Source: Azadirachta indica
Taxonomy: Eukaryota > Streptophyta > Magnoliopsida > Sapindales > Meliaceae
Assembly: GCA_022749755.1 (NCBI GenBank)
Contig: CM040441.1
Location: 24,908,254 to 24,972,253, forward strand
Direction of reading: 5' to 3'
Length of the DNA: 64,000 nt
In this document: positions 1 through 11,700 of the stretch, one piece after another
How positions within the stretch are numbered: the stretch's first letter is position 1
Layout: the number at the start of each line of letters is the position of its first letter
Translations under genes and position numbers: made by a program
The notes under the pieces: model-generated
What the model was told of the DNA's origin: nothing
The model's database searches: none
The model's input: the letters and a program-made list of their open reading frames with translations, nothing else

Positions 1-1018
1 AAAGAAAGAAGAATTAATAAATAAACCAACTCATGATTCTTGCAATTGATTAATTAAGTAATTTCAAATACAAAAGTTAGTGATGTATCATGCTTTCATA
101 TTAATTAAATAAAACATCATTTCACGTGCCTCTTAAGATAAAGGGAATTAAATCGTAACAGCTAAATGTTTAATAAATAAAAGACATTGGGTCCCATCAA
201 ATGAAATAATTACAAATACCCTTAAACTTTGAGAAAAATAAAATTTAATGTAGCAATGCGAATTTCAATAATGAATAAATAATTTATATAAAAGTGTTTA
301 GATTGTTGTGGCTTATGAAAAAACAGTTAAACATTTGGTAAACTGTGCTTAAAAGTATTTGTCAGTTTAAAAGTTGAGAATATGTATATTTAATAAATTT
401 TAATATTAAAAAGCTGTAACAATGTATAATGAACAGAATAAATATTTGATTACTGAGTTTTAATGAAATAAAGGAAGCTGCTTACTAGTTTTTAATCACA
501 ATTTCGAATAGGCCTTAAGACCATTTGATATAATCTTTTAAGAACTTCTTGAAATAGATTTTAATAAAAATTTATTAATTATATAATTATTTTAATTAAC
601 GTAAAATAAAATAACTATAATTCTAATAATTTAACCTTTTATAAAATTAAATAAATTAATCTTAACATTTTTTTCTTCTACCATAAGAGATCAAATTAAT
701 TAAACTATCTCAGAAAAAATACAAATTTATATTCATAGATACCATAATGTGTACAAAATATATTTCAAATATATACACCACCTTTTTCTTTGCCAACCAT
801 AAAGATGAGAGAAGATAATCAATAAAATAACTCTAAAGTCAAACACCCTTATTTTCCTAAGAACCAATTATAGTATATAATTAATTAATTAATTATTAAA
901 AATTCATTAATATTTATATTTATTTAAATATAATTTTTTTGGTATATATGTATACATATATATATGTCCCTTATGTAACAGTGAGCCTTCCATGCAGGAC
1001 CCTTTCCCACCATTACCA
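1..1018. other. Upstream region of PAP copy 1, no gene seen
   Basis: AT-rich DNA with no coding pattern. A G-box core CACGTG lies at 123-128 but is almost 900 bases from the start codon, so its relevance is doubtful. Several TA-rich stretches (around 890-965) could serve as TATA boxes; I cannot single one out. An in-frame upstream ATG at 992 is discussed under the phosphatase gene. Confidence 0.6.
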
Positions 1019-4000
1019 ATGGCTTCACCATTTCCTCTATTAATTCTTTCAGTAGTAGTTATTAGTTCAACGTTATCTAACGGGAAGCCAGTTCCGACGA
1101 CGCTCGACGGGCCGTTCAAGCCGGTGACGGTGCCTCTGGACGGCACTTTCCGGGGAAACGCCGTGGACTTGCCTGAGACTGACCCTCGTGTTCAGAGAAC
1201 TGCTCAAGGTTTTGAGCCTGAACAGATTTCTATCTCCCTTTCTTCAACCTATGACTCTGCCTGGATATCTTGGATCACAGGTATGTTTTCTTTCTTTCCT
1301 TTTTTTTTTTTTTTTTTTTTTTCGATTGGGTTTGATTTTTGATGTGATCGTTTCAAGAAGATAAGATTATTAGTTTACCTTTTGGGTTAGGAAATGTAAG
1401 TAAAATAGTAGCATAGTGTTGTGTTTTCTGTTTTCTGAAGCAAATAGGAATGGTTGATTTCTGAATCTGAAAGCAATTTTAATGGGTGATCTGAGTGGCC
1501 TTAATTGTAATAATATTCTATTCAAGGTGGATCATATACATAGGGACATGATGTAGCATATTCCTTTGGGTTTGCAGAATTTGCACTCTTTTATGAATAT
1601 TTAAAGATATAATATTATATGCTGATTAAAAAATATATAATATTATATATTTGCAAAAAAAATTATTTATTATTACTTAATAAAATATTTTTTTGAATAA
1701 TTGGATTGGGGAATTAACACATACCTCCCCTCTAGTTTAGAAAACTCATATTAAATGGCAGGTTTTGAGAAACTCACATATACTTCCCTAAACTGCTAGT
1801 TAACTGTTAGAATAAAAGGTATTTTTAGACATTCTACCAATAAATAATAATACAATTTTTTATGGGTATTATTATGTATTAAGTTAAAAATGGTTAAATT
1901 GGTAAAATGTCTAAAAATATCCTTACTTCTAGTGGTTAACTAACATTTTAAGGGAAATATGTATGGGTTTCTTCAAATCTATCGTTTAAGTGTAAGTTTT
2001 TCAAATTTTAAGGGAAATATGTGTTAATTCTTCTAATTCGATGAGAACAGTAAAACATGCCTGCAATTTTCATAACATTTTAATCAAAAGAATATTGTTG
2101 AGGGCCTCAACTAAAAATTGTATTTAAAATATTTATTATTATTAATCGGTAATACTTTGTCTTTGTCATATTAAAGTAATTCCAACTTTTAGCTTATATT
2201 AATTTTGGATTCTTTTATATAATATATCTTAAACTAACATATTTTTCTTCGTATTATTAACAAAAAAAATATTTTTTAAAAGACAATGATTGTTTTATTA
2301 CACTTAAGAGAACGATTGTTTTAGAAATTTGACGCAGGATATAAACATCTTGTCAAACGCCGAATCTCGTTCGGCTCTTTGACGCAATGAGTTAGATAAA
2401 CGTTCTAACGAACGGAATTAAATGTCGTTCTAACCTTAATGACTCGAAATACGAGTGTCAAAATAATAATCTTATAAGAGATAAAATCAAAGGGGAATAT
2501 TTTATTGAATAAAAGATTGTTCCAAAACAATAACATAAGTTCTCTATATATAGTAGAGAAAACCCAACATTACAAGTCAACTCAAATAAGGAAAATAACT
2601 CCTATTTAAATAAGAAAATTAAGAATTAAATAATAAATTAAATTGGTAAAAATAAAAGATTTCCTAAACTAATTAAATTATAAAATTGTCCTACATCAGA
2701 TTCCCATGCTCTTTAAAAAAACTCGTCCTCAAGTTTTGTTTTGTCTGACAGATGAAATTTGTAGTTCAACATTAAATCTTCTTTGACTTAAAATAGTAGC
2801 TTTTCTTAGTAAATTTCTTTGAAACTCGGAAGTAGTCAAATTTTATCTTTTTCTTACACTTATGTATAGCCCCTTGAAAAAATATGTACTTGTAATAATA
2901 AAGTACTTTCAAATTTCTTATAACTTTTCTCCAGTCTTGCTCAATGTACTCGCCAATTAAATTTATCTTTGTGGTCAAATCTTCCTCAAGGATAACCTTT
3001 ATGTCTTCAATATGAAGAGGTAGAACCATGTCAATAATACGCGGATCTTCGACTTAAATTTCTTGTGCATGCTCAATTTTTAAATTAAGATCACATAAGA
3101 CCTCTTCTTGTACAATTTCTGGCACGTTTTCAATTTTCTTTTGAAGTTTATCTTCAGACACTGTCAATGGTCAACTTTAACTATGTTATCAGATATCTTA
3201 TAAGCTACATTGTCAATAACATCTCTAATAACTCTATCAAAGTCAAGTTTTAGTTGCCTTTCGATTTCTTTGACTAAGAAAATGGCATATGGTAGTGTAT
3301 AGATAGTATATGACGGCATTCAATCTCTTATATCGGCATTGATCCCTTCCAAAAATCTTTCAACTAAAAACTTTTCACTCTCATAAAAAAAAAGAATATC
3401 CATAAAAATTCTCAAAATCCATAGCATAAGAATGAATAGATCTCATACCTTGATGCGTCAAACAATAATCAAGAGGAATGAGCTGTAATCTCATCAATCG
3501 CTTCATCTGATCCCATGATCGAACTTTATCTTCTTAACTTGCCAATCGTGACCTTTATAACATATTCCACCAATATGATGCACTCCTTTTTAACAGAAAA
3601 CAAGTCACAAATTGTATTCATTTTTCTTTAAATATCCTCTCAACTTCAAAGAATTTTTCAATATCTTCCAATCAAAACAAAAATAATTTAGAACTGCATT
3701 TTCTGTCAAGCAACAACGCATCATGCCTAACATGGTAGATCATGATTTTATTTTTTTTTTTGAATTTTTTTTTGGTAAAAAGGATGTATTTATGAGTGTG
3801 ATTGTATTTAGTGGTTCAAGAAAGCTCTGTTTGATACAGAGGTAGGCTTTGATACCAACTGACGCAGGCGGGATAGCAGGTGGGATATAAAAACCTTGTC
3901 GAACGCCAAATCTCGTTCTGCTCTTTGACGTAGTGAGTTAGATAAACGTTCTCACAAACAGGATTAGATGTCGTTCTAACCTTAACAACTCGAAACACGA

Positions 4001-6462
4001 GTGTCAAGATAACAATCTCATAAGGGATAAAATCAAAGGGAAATATTTTATTGAATAAAAGATTATTCCAAAATAATAATATAGGTTTTCTATATATAGT
4101 AGAGAAAACTGAACATTACAAGTCAACTCAAATAAGGAAAATAACTCCTAATTAAATAAGAAAATTAAAAATTAAATAACAAATTAAATTGATAAGAATA
4201 AAAGATTTCCTAAACTAATTAAATTCTAAAATTGTCCTACATAAAATTTTTCAAAGTTTAAAGGTTTTTTAGTTTCAAAAGTTTGGTATAATATATTTAT
4301 TAGTTCAATAGTTTCAAAATATTTTTAAAAGTCATAATTTATTAAAAAATGATAATTTTATCTCTATATCATAATAGTTATCTTCAATTTTAGTGATTTA
4401 TTTATTTTTTTAAATAATTTTATTATATTGGAGGTATAATCGTTATTTTTTAATAAATGAAGATTTTTAATAATATTTTTAAATCTATTAAAACTATAAG
4501 ATATTAGAGCAAAAGACTAAAAGGCTTTTACTTTTTTTCGAAAGAAAATTATGAACTTGATCCTTTAGAATTGTATATTTATACTTTGGTCCGAAAGTTT
4601 TCACGCTTTGCATTTTGACCCTAAAAGAACAACTCTAATTCCGCCCCTGTATGTCGTTGTTGCCTTGCTTGTACACTAAAGTGGAACTTTGGACTCTATA
4701 ATTCCTGGAAATATATGAATATATTATTTGAATTGAATTGGAATTGCAGGAGACTTCCAGATTGGTGACAACGTAAAACCATTAAATCCTGGAACTGTAT
4801 CAAGCTTTGTTCAATATGGAACAAGTAGATACAGGCTGTGTGCAAAAGCTAGAGGATATTCCCTTGTTTACAGTCAACTTTATCCTTTTCAAGGCCTCCA
4901 AAACTACACTTCTGGAATCATACACCATGTTCGTATCAGAGGTATTTATTTATATCTGGGTGCTTCAGCGTTTCAGGATTATCCTGTTGCTAGATTGTTT
5001 CATTTCTTTACATTATTTTGTTGCTTGGCAGGATTAAAACCTGACACTTTATATTACTACCAATGTGGAGATCGTTCAATAGCCATGAGCAGGACCTATT
5101 ATTTCCGTACAATGCCTGTCTCGGGACCCAGGAGTTACCCTGGAAGAATTGCCATTGTTGGAGACCTTGGCCTCACTTACAATACAACTTCAACTGTTGA
5201 TCACATGATGATCAATAAGCCTGATCTGATTCTGCTGGTTGGTGATGTGACTTATGCAAACTTGTATCTGACTAATGGAACTGGTGCCGATTGCTACTCT
5301 TGCTCATTTCCGGATACTCCAATTCATGAAACTTATCAGCCTCGGTGGGACTATTGGGGAAGGTATATGCAGCCTGTCTTGTCGAGAGTACCAATAATGG
5401 TGGTCGAAGGAAACCATGAGTATGAACAGCAGGCTGAGAATCAGACCTTCGTTGCTTACAGTTCCCGATTTGCATTCCCCTCCAAAGAGAGCGGATCTTC
5501 TTCTACATTCTATTACTCTTTCAAAGCAGGAGGGATACATTTTATAATGCTTGGCGCGTACACTTCCTTTGATAAATCAGGTCAAAATCAATCAGAAATA
5601 AGATATGTTTTAGTGTTATATGCAGTGAGGTTGATTCTGTTGCTTCTCTACTACAGGGAATCAATACAAATGGTTGGAAAAGGACTTGGCGAAGGTAGAT
5701 AGAGCAGTGACTCCATGGTTAGTGGTAACATGGCATGCTTCCTGGTACAGCACTTACAAGGCACATTACAGAGAAGCAGAATGTATGAGGGCAGCCATGG
5801 AAGACTTGCTATACAAGTTTCGCGTGGACATAGTGTTCAATGGCCATGTAAGTGCTATAGACAAAATGAGAGAACAATATGTTTAAATGATTATGCAATG
5901 AATTAACATTTCACTGGCAACAATGAACTGCAGGTTCATGCATATGAGAGATCAAACCGAGTACACAACTACACTTTAGATCCCTGTGGTCCTGTACACA
6001 TAACAATCGGAGATGGAGGCAATCGCGAGAAAATGGCAATAAAACACGCTGATGAACCTGGAAACTGCCCAGAACCGTCAAGTACACCGGATAAAATTCT
6101 GGGTGGAGGCAAGTTCTGTGGTTTTAATTTTACATCAGGGCCAGCAGCTGGTAAGTTCTGCTGGGATCAGCAGCCTGAATACAGTGCTTACAGGGATAGC
6201 AGCTTTGGACATGGAATCCTGGAGGTCTTTTTCTTTCTCTTGTCACCATCTTTCAACATTTCCGGAACATTAGTTTTTTACAATTGAATTGGTTAGTAAC
6301 ATTGAATTTGGGTTGCAGATGAAAAATGAAACTCATGCTTTGTGGACTTGGAATCGAAATCAGGATATGTATGAAGCTGCTGGTGATATTATTTACATAG
6401 TAAGAGAGCCCGATCGTTGCCCTGTTCAATCCAAGGTATATAATCAAGCTTCCGATGTTTAG
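1019..6462 (+). CDS. Purple acid phosphatase, copy 1 (PAP15/PAP23-like, secreted)
   Basis: Six exons: 1019-1280, 4750-4941, 5032-5580, 5657-5847, 5934-6224, 6319-6462; all introns are GT-AG and the frame is continuous for 542 residues, normal for the high-molecular-weight plant PAP family. These are secreted bimetallic (Fe-Zn/Mn) phosphomonoesterases; the PAP15 branch is linked to phytate and phosphate mobilisation. A signal peptide starts at Met1 (ASPFPLLILSVVV). An N-terminal fibronectin-like part (WISWITG near residue 87) precedes the metallophosphatase domain. All seven ligands are visible: D196 (GDLG), D223 and Y226 (GDVTY), N279 (GNHE), H361 (WHASWY), H398 and H400 (GHVH, split over exons 4/5). 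The usual WHPPWY is WHASWY here. I chose ATG 1019 because it aligns with the start of the tandem paralogue; an in-frame ATG at 992 adds nine residues. An alternative ending is possible: donor at 6436 and acceptor before 7488 would give a last exon of one codon plus stop. Confidence 0.9.
1711..2030. mobile_element. MITE in intron 1 of PAP copy 1
   Basis: The two ends are inverted copies: GAATTAACACATA at 1711 is matched perfectly by its reverse complement ending at 2030, and similarity continues for roughly 40 bases (CCC runs, then AAACTCATA-like against AAACTTACA-like). No coding sequence inside. I did not find a convincing target-site duplication, so the superfamily is open. Confidence 0.65.
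2330..2698 (-). repeat. 3' LTR of the intronic retrotransposon
   Basis: Pairs with 3860-4243 over its full length, with scattered substitutions and a ~14-base length difference near the CCTGCGTCA end (the other copy carries an extra GGCGGGATAGCAGGT-like stretch). The divergence between the two copies indicates that the insertion is not recent. Confidence 0.85.
3860..4243 (-). repeat. 5' LTR of the intronic retrotransposon
   Basis: Partner of 2330-2698. Its outer end reads CTACATA where the other copy has CTACATCA, consistent with one lost base; with that assumption the AAATT target duplication matches exactly. Confidence 0.85.
4258..4530. mobile_element. Second MITE in intron 1, next to the LTR element
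   Basis: Roughly 110-base imperfect inverted ends: AAAGGTTTTTTAGT at the left against GTAAAAGCCTTTTAGT (reverse complement of the right end). Both arms then share an ATTTATTAAAAAAT core followed by GATAATTTTATCTC / CGATTATACCTCC. No coding capacity. Confidence 0.55.
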
Positions 6463-8325
6463 ATGACGGGTAAATTGTGACTTCTTGTGTCGGCTTGACC
6501 CGAAAAATTTAGGCCTCTTCATGTTTCGTGTTAGGCTTGGTAGTGTTAAATTCTTAATTTTTTCAAAAGGTAAGGTGAGTGGACAAAATTCAAATCATTT
6601 TAAATCATCTGACCTATTAGAGATGATATTTCAAAACTGAGTAGCCGACAAATTAAATGACGTCTATAATCATTTCGACCGGCCCCAACGGGCAAATTCT
6701 TAAATGGTCCATATAATCTGTTAATATGTTAAATTCGTATGATTTTACACTGTCTCTATGTTGGATTTGAATTTCATATTTTTGTATTGATTAAAATTAT
6801 TACAAAATTATTAAAATATTACTTAATTTGATTTTTAAACTCATATTACTAAAAGTATTGTCAATTGTTATTTTTTAATTATTGAAAAAAATTAAATTAA
6901 TTATTTGTACTTTCATGTTAGTTAACATTTCACCTCATTATATATTTGTATTTAAAGTATAATTTGCTACAAACTCATTATTTAACCAATCGTATTGTAC
7001 CAACTCGATCCATTTTACGCTCATACATATCCTAAATACTACTCGTTTTATAAAATAAGTAATGTAAATTCAATGTTATTCAAAAAAAGAAAATTTGTTG
7101 CACTTGTAAAAGGCTAGCTCTTAGATGTTTCAAATTCAATAATTATTATTAATTATATGATAAAAGTCAAAGATGAAAATAATTTGTAATTAATCAAATT
7201 ACTTAATCTAAATAATTAAACTAATTACCACTCAAGTTATAACCATTATAGCTTAAGTGGTAAGAACCCTTACCTTCCAACTAGAGAGTCAGGATCTGAG
7301 TTGAACATAAGTGAGTGAGTCTTTATATTTTTGGGATTCTTTATGTATAGTAAATATTACATTTAATATGATTTAAATATTACATGTAATATTAAAAAAA
7401 TAATTACCCAAATTAGCTTATTATTTATTATGTGATATTCATGTTACTTATTTGTGGTTCTTTTTTCTTTTCTCATCTGTTACACAGGCATAGAGGGTGA
7501 ATGGAAAAGGCATACAAGAAGAACATATAAAATCCAAATTTACAAAACATTTGATTATTATTCAATATACCCACAATTTTCTTTGTAATATTTGAAAAAT
7601 TTTTGATAGAACAAAAATTAATATTAAGCATCAAAGGACTCTTTGTTTACTGTCATGCACAATTTTGAGTTAATTTTTGGATTTATAATAAAAAGTCAAA
7701 AATATCCTAATTAAAAAATATAAAGGACAATCCTATCTCCAACACTCTTCCCTTTATAACATCTACCTGTAATTTTATTTGGAATCCTTAACTGAGGGCA
7801 GTTTTGTAACTTTCCTTCACTTTAGGCATATATAAGTAATTATGAATAGAACTCCAATATCTAAATAAATATAGAGTTTAGCGAGATAAATCCCGAAATA
7901 ATTCTATATACTTTTGTTCTTATGATAATTTAGACGTTATATTAGGCCATAAAGCTTTCAAATTACGTCAAAAATTAATTTTTTCAGAAAAATAATAAAA
8001 AAATATTTTTTTAATGAAAATTAAAAGTTGTTATAATATGATATATCAAAATTTGTAAAAAATTATAAAGAAAAAAGGAAAAATTTTCATTATAGCCTAC
8101 ATGTATAGGCAATTTTTACATACAGTTACCTCCGTAAACTTTGTTTCATAATTAACTAAGAAACACAAAAATTTGACGAAATTTTCCGTGACAACAAACA
8201 CAAAAAAAACTTAAAACAAAATAATGTTCAGCTGAAGCAATAAGCATTCCGAATATTGAACACAAAATTTGTTGTAAGATTAGTTGGTTATTTATATTTA
8301 TTATTTTTCTCGAGTAAAACAATAT
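6463..8325. other. Intergenic space between the two PAP genes
   Basis: AT-rich DNA with no open reading frame that looks real. It holds a possible alternative last exon of PAP copy 1 (acceptor TTACACAG before 7488, preceded by a strong pyrimidine tract from 7460) and a tRNA-derived SINE-like head near 7245. Confidence 0.5.
7240..7312 (+). mobile_element. SINE-like tRNA-derived fragment
   Basis: A box-A-like TAGCTTAAGTGGTAAGA is followed about 45 bases later by a weak box-B-like sequence (GAGTTGAACA), the spacing expected of a tRNA-derived SINE head. No full tRNA cloverleaf can be drawn, so it is not a tRNA gene. Confidence 0.35.
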
Positions 8326-8495
8326 ATAATCCAAACTGTAGCTTCAAGTATAAAAAAAATGTGTTTGAAATGGTAGTTTTGATTACAAATAATATGTATT
8401 TGAAATTATAGTTTCGAGTAGGTATAATATGTACTCGAATCTATTGTTTCGAATAAAACATGTATTTGAACATATAATTTCGAGTGCAAAATAAT
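8326..8495. repeat. ~35-base tandem repeat in the promoter region of PAP copy 2
   Basis: About five degenerate copies of a unit with ATGTATTTGAAATTATAGTT followed by TTCGAGTA-like sequence. Copies are seen near 8336, 8368, 8394, 8430 and 8460. The repeat ends about 290 bases before the start codon of PAP copy 2 and has no counterpart in front of copy 1. Confidence 0.6.
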
Positions 8496-8579
8496 ATACC
8501 AGAAATAAAGAATTTGAAATTTTGTGTTCATTCTTTAGATAATTTTGTATTTCTTCATTAATTATAACGTAATGGGTGA

Positions 8580-8585
8580 CACGTG
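8580..8585 (+). promoter_or_regulatory. G-box (CACGTG) upstream of PAP copy 2
   Basis: The sequence GACACGTGAAAT contains a perfect G-box/ABRE-type core 200 bases before the start codon. bHLH or bZIP factors bind such cores; use here is inference only. Confidence 0.4.
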
Positions 8586-8784
8586 AAATCTTTGTATAGT
8601 CGGCAAGCAATCCACCGCCCCTATAAGACAATCCATGCGCGCTTCCAACCAAGTTTGAAAGATTTTAAACAGTTAATCTCGTGAAAACATTCTGTTAGTT
8701 TACTGTTTTCTTCTGACAGATTTTGTCTAAAAGACTTTGAAGCACTATTGTTTGTCCAATTCGGACAACGGTTGAATCCCGCAG

Positions 8785-11700
8785 ATGGGTTTGGTCTCAG
8801 GCCTTGCATTTTCACTATCTCTTTCACTTTTACTGAGTTTGAGCTGCGTTAATGGAGATGGAATTCCAACTACACTTGAAGGGCCATTCAAGCCGGTTAC
8901 TGTCCCTTTTAATAATACTTTGCAACCAAATGCCTCTGACTTGCCTTCTTTTCAGAGCAATGTTGAAGGTTTTCAGCCTCAGCAAATCTCTGTCTCTCTT
9001 TCTGCTAACTATGATTCCGTTTGGATTTCTTGGATCACAGGTCCCGTTCTTCCTTCATTCATCGGTTATTTACTGTTCTTGATTGAACTCAGTTTGAGGA
9101 ATTGACCCAAATGTATAAATGAAGCTACTCTGTAGATTTGGTATATTTGATGATAGTGTAATTCCTGAAATGGGTTAAGATAGAACTAGCTGTATTGAAT
9201 CAAGACTAATTGGATGGTAGATTGAAGCTATTCCTTTGTTCAGTTTTCAAATTTGGTTTTGGGTTTGGGAGTATGTTACTTCATCTTTTTTATGCTGATA
9301 GTTGATGCTATTTGGATTTAATTTTCAGGGGAATTCCAAATTGGTTACAACATAGTACCGTTAGATCCTGAATCAGTACAAAGCATTGTTGATTTCAGAG
9401 TCTTTAGATCATCGTTGAGTTATCAGGCAGAGGGTTACTCCCTTGTTTACAATCAACTTTATCCTTCTGATAGCCTCCAGAACTATACTTCTGGTATTAT
9501 ACATCATGTTCTTCTCACAGGTATGATCAAATCTCAGTTGATATATTTCAATCTAAATCAACATATTTTCTTGTAATGATCAGAACATGTTTATTTCCGG
9601 GCTTCAGCTTTACTGATTTTCCATGGTTGCATCCTTTTTTCACTTATCGTTGTTGCAAATAACTTGGGTTGTAAAACTACAAAGGTTTATTTGCTACCAC
9701 TGCCAGAAACTATTTTTACAAATGAAAAAAAAATAAAAATCAAAATTAAACCACATGTTTGATACTGTATTTGGAAACACAAAGCCTAGTCCCCAGAATT
9801 AGTATTGAAGTTACATTAGTGTCAAACAGGCTCTCCCTGTTCTTTTTTCTCACAAAATTGTTGTCAAAATAAGGCAAAGAGAACTGTTCTCAAATTTAGA
9901 AATGCAAAAGTTCAATTTCATTCTGCCAAATGTTCCTAAAAGCTTTCCAAATTTTCTTAGAAGTACTATAAAGATTTCTAGTAAATTCCCTGTCATGATG
10001 AAGAGAGTAAATATGCTTAGGTTAACAGGCCTGATCCAATGGAATTCAAGATATTTGATTTTCATGTTGGAAGCTCCATTTAATTATCTCTACCTGTGGA
10101 TGTTGGCTCTGACATAGTAGACTGCTGTAGTCTTATGCTTCTTATTTGTCCCCTACCATTTTGTAACATCAGAAAACACTTTGAGGTCTTTGCTACTTCT
10201 ATTCCTGTCTTCCTTGATAACTTTCTAATTCTTCCTTCAATCTCAAATATTTAGATAATCATGCATCAATTTTCAGTCTTCACAGAGTTGAAGCAATATA
10301 AAGTCTCCTAACTTGTGTATTTATGGATACTTTTACTTGGACTCACCCATTAGATTTTGCTTTAATTTCACACTACGATCATCTTTTGCTGCAGGTTTGG
10401 AACCCAATACATTATACGAATATGAATGCGGGGATCCTTCTATATCAGCAATGAGTGGAACCCACTATTTCAGGACTATGCCAGATTCTACTCCCAACAA
10501 TTACCCTAGCAGAATAGCGGTGGTGGGAGACTTGGGCCTTAGCTACAACACAACTACAACAGTAGCTCACTTGTTGAGTAACCATCCTGATCTTCTTCTG
10601 TTGATTGGGGGTCTGAGTTATGCAGACTTGTACCTTACAAATGGAACTGAGTCCAATTGCTACTCTTGCCAGTCTCTGGAAACTCCAATACAAGAAACAT
10701 ACCAGCCTCGTTGGGATTATTGGGGAAGGTCAAATTACAATTTTTCAAGAACTCAAAATTTTCTTTTTTCATTCCACATAGGGCTCTATTAGAGAAAGAT
10801 ATGAAATTGCAAGTTTTGACAAAGAGGTGGTTTGCTCTGTCTAAATGATGGGTAATTTGGATGCCAAAAAATAAAGTTTTGATGAAACTTTTTTTAGAGT
10901 AGAGCTGCAAAGCAAAACTTCTTTAATGATGAAGGAAATGTATGAATTTCAACTTCAGACTTATTTAAGGCTACAGTGAGATGTGTTATGTGTATCCTGT
11001 CCCTATTATGGCTTGTTGTAAGTCATCAAAACTCATCTTCATAACCATCTGCTAATCTTTCTTACTTGTCCAAGTTCCAGTGGTTGTGGAAGAGTAGAAA
11101 AAATTGAAAACCAAATAACTTTGATTGTTAGAAACTGGTTCTTTGAATTTTGTGCTAAGGTTCAGTTTAACCTCTTCGATTCCTTTTGGATTTGATAATG
11201 GTTTTACAAGTGAAAATTGGAAGCAATAAAGCTCATAAACATGTGTGGGTTTTCTATTAGCAGGTATATGCAGCCTCTAGTCTCTAATGTACCAACAATG
11301 GTGATAGAAGGGGAACATGAGATAGAGCAACAGGCTGAAAATCAGACGTTTGCCGCTTACAATTCCCGTTTTGCATTTCCATCTGAAGAAAGTGGATCAT
11401 CATCCTCACTCTACTATTCTTTTAATGCAGGAGGGATACATTTTGTGATGCTTGGTGCTTACACTAACTATGACAAGTCATGTAAGTTTGTCAAGTCAAC
11501 CTTCTTCCTTGTATCCTCTTTATCATGTATACATGATTGGATTTATAGAACCAAATCTTTATGGCGGGTTATCACATGGTAAAATTCTTGTGTTTTTGTG
11601 TTGCAGCGGATCAATATGAGTGGCTGGAAAGTGACCTGGGTGATGTCGACAGAGAAGTGACTCCATGGCTGATAGCTGCCTGGCACCCTCCGTGGTACAG

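Larger units (their letters stand above)
2330..4243 (-). mobile_element. Non-autonomous LTR retrotransposon in intron 1 of PAP copy 1
   Basis: Two direct repeats of about 370-385 bases flank 1.16 kb. On the minus strand each repeat begins TGATGTAGGAC (the 5' copy with a small change at its very end) and ends CCTGCGTCA. Directly after the 5' LTR, two bases in, is a primer-binding site TGGTATCAAAGCC (plus-strand 3845-3857), the initiator-methionine tRNA type. A purine-rich stretch (AAAGAGCATGGGAA) precedes the 3' LTR. The 5-base flank AAATT is present on both sides (2325-2329 and 4244-4248). The interior has only broken gag-like fragments (85 codons at 2772-3029, minus) and no polymerase, so it is a non-autonomous element. 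It lies antisense to the host gene and is removed with the intron. Confidence 0.85.

Noticed and set aside
5272..5540. Minus-strand open frames opposite PAP copy 1 exon 3
   Set aside because: Shadows of the conserved phosphatase exon; no independent family resemblance. The same holds for minus frames at 10445-10910 and 12018-12269.
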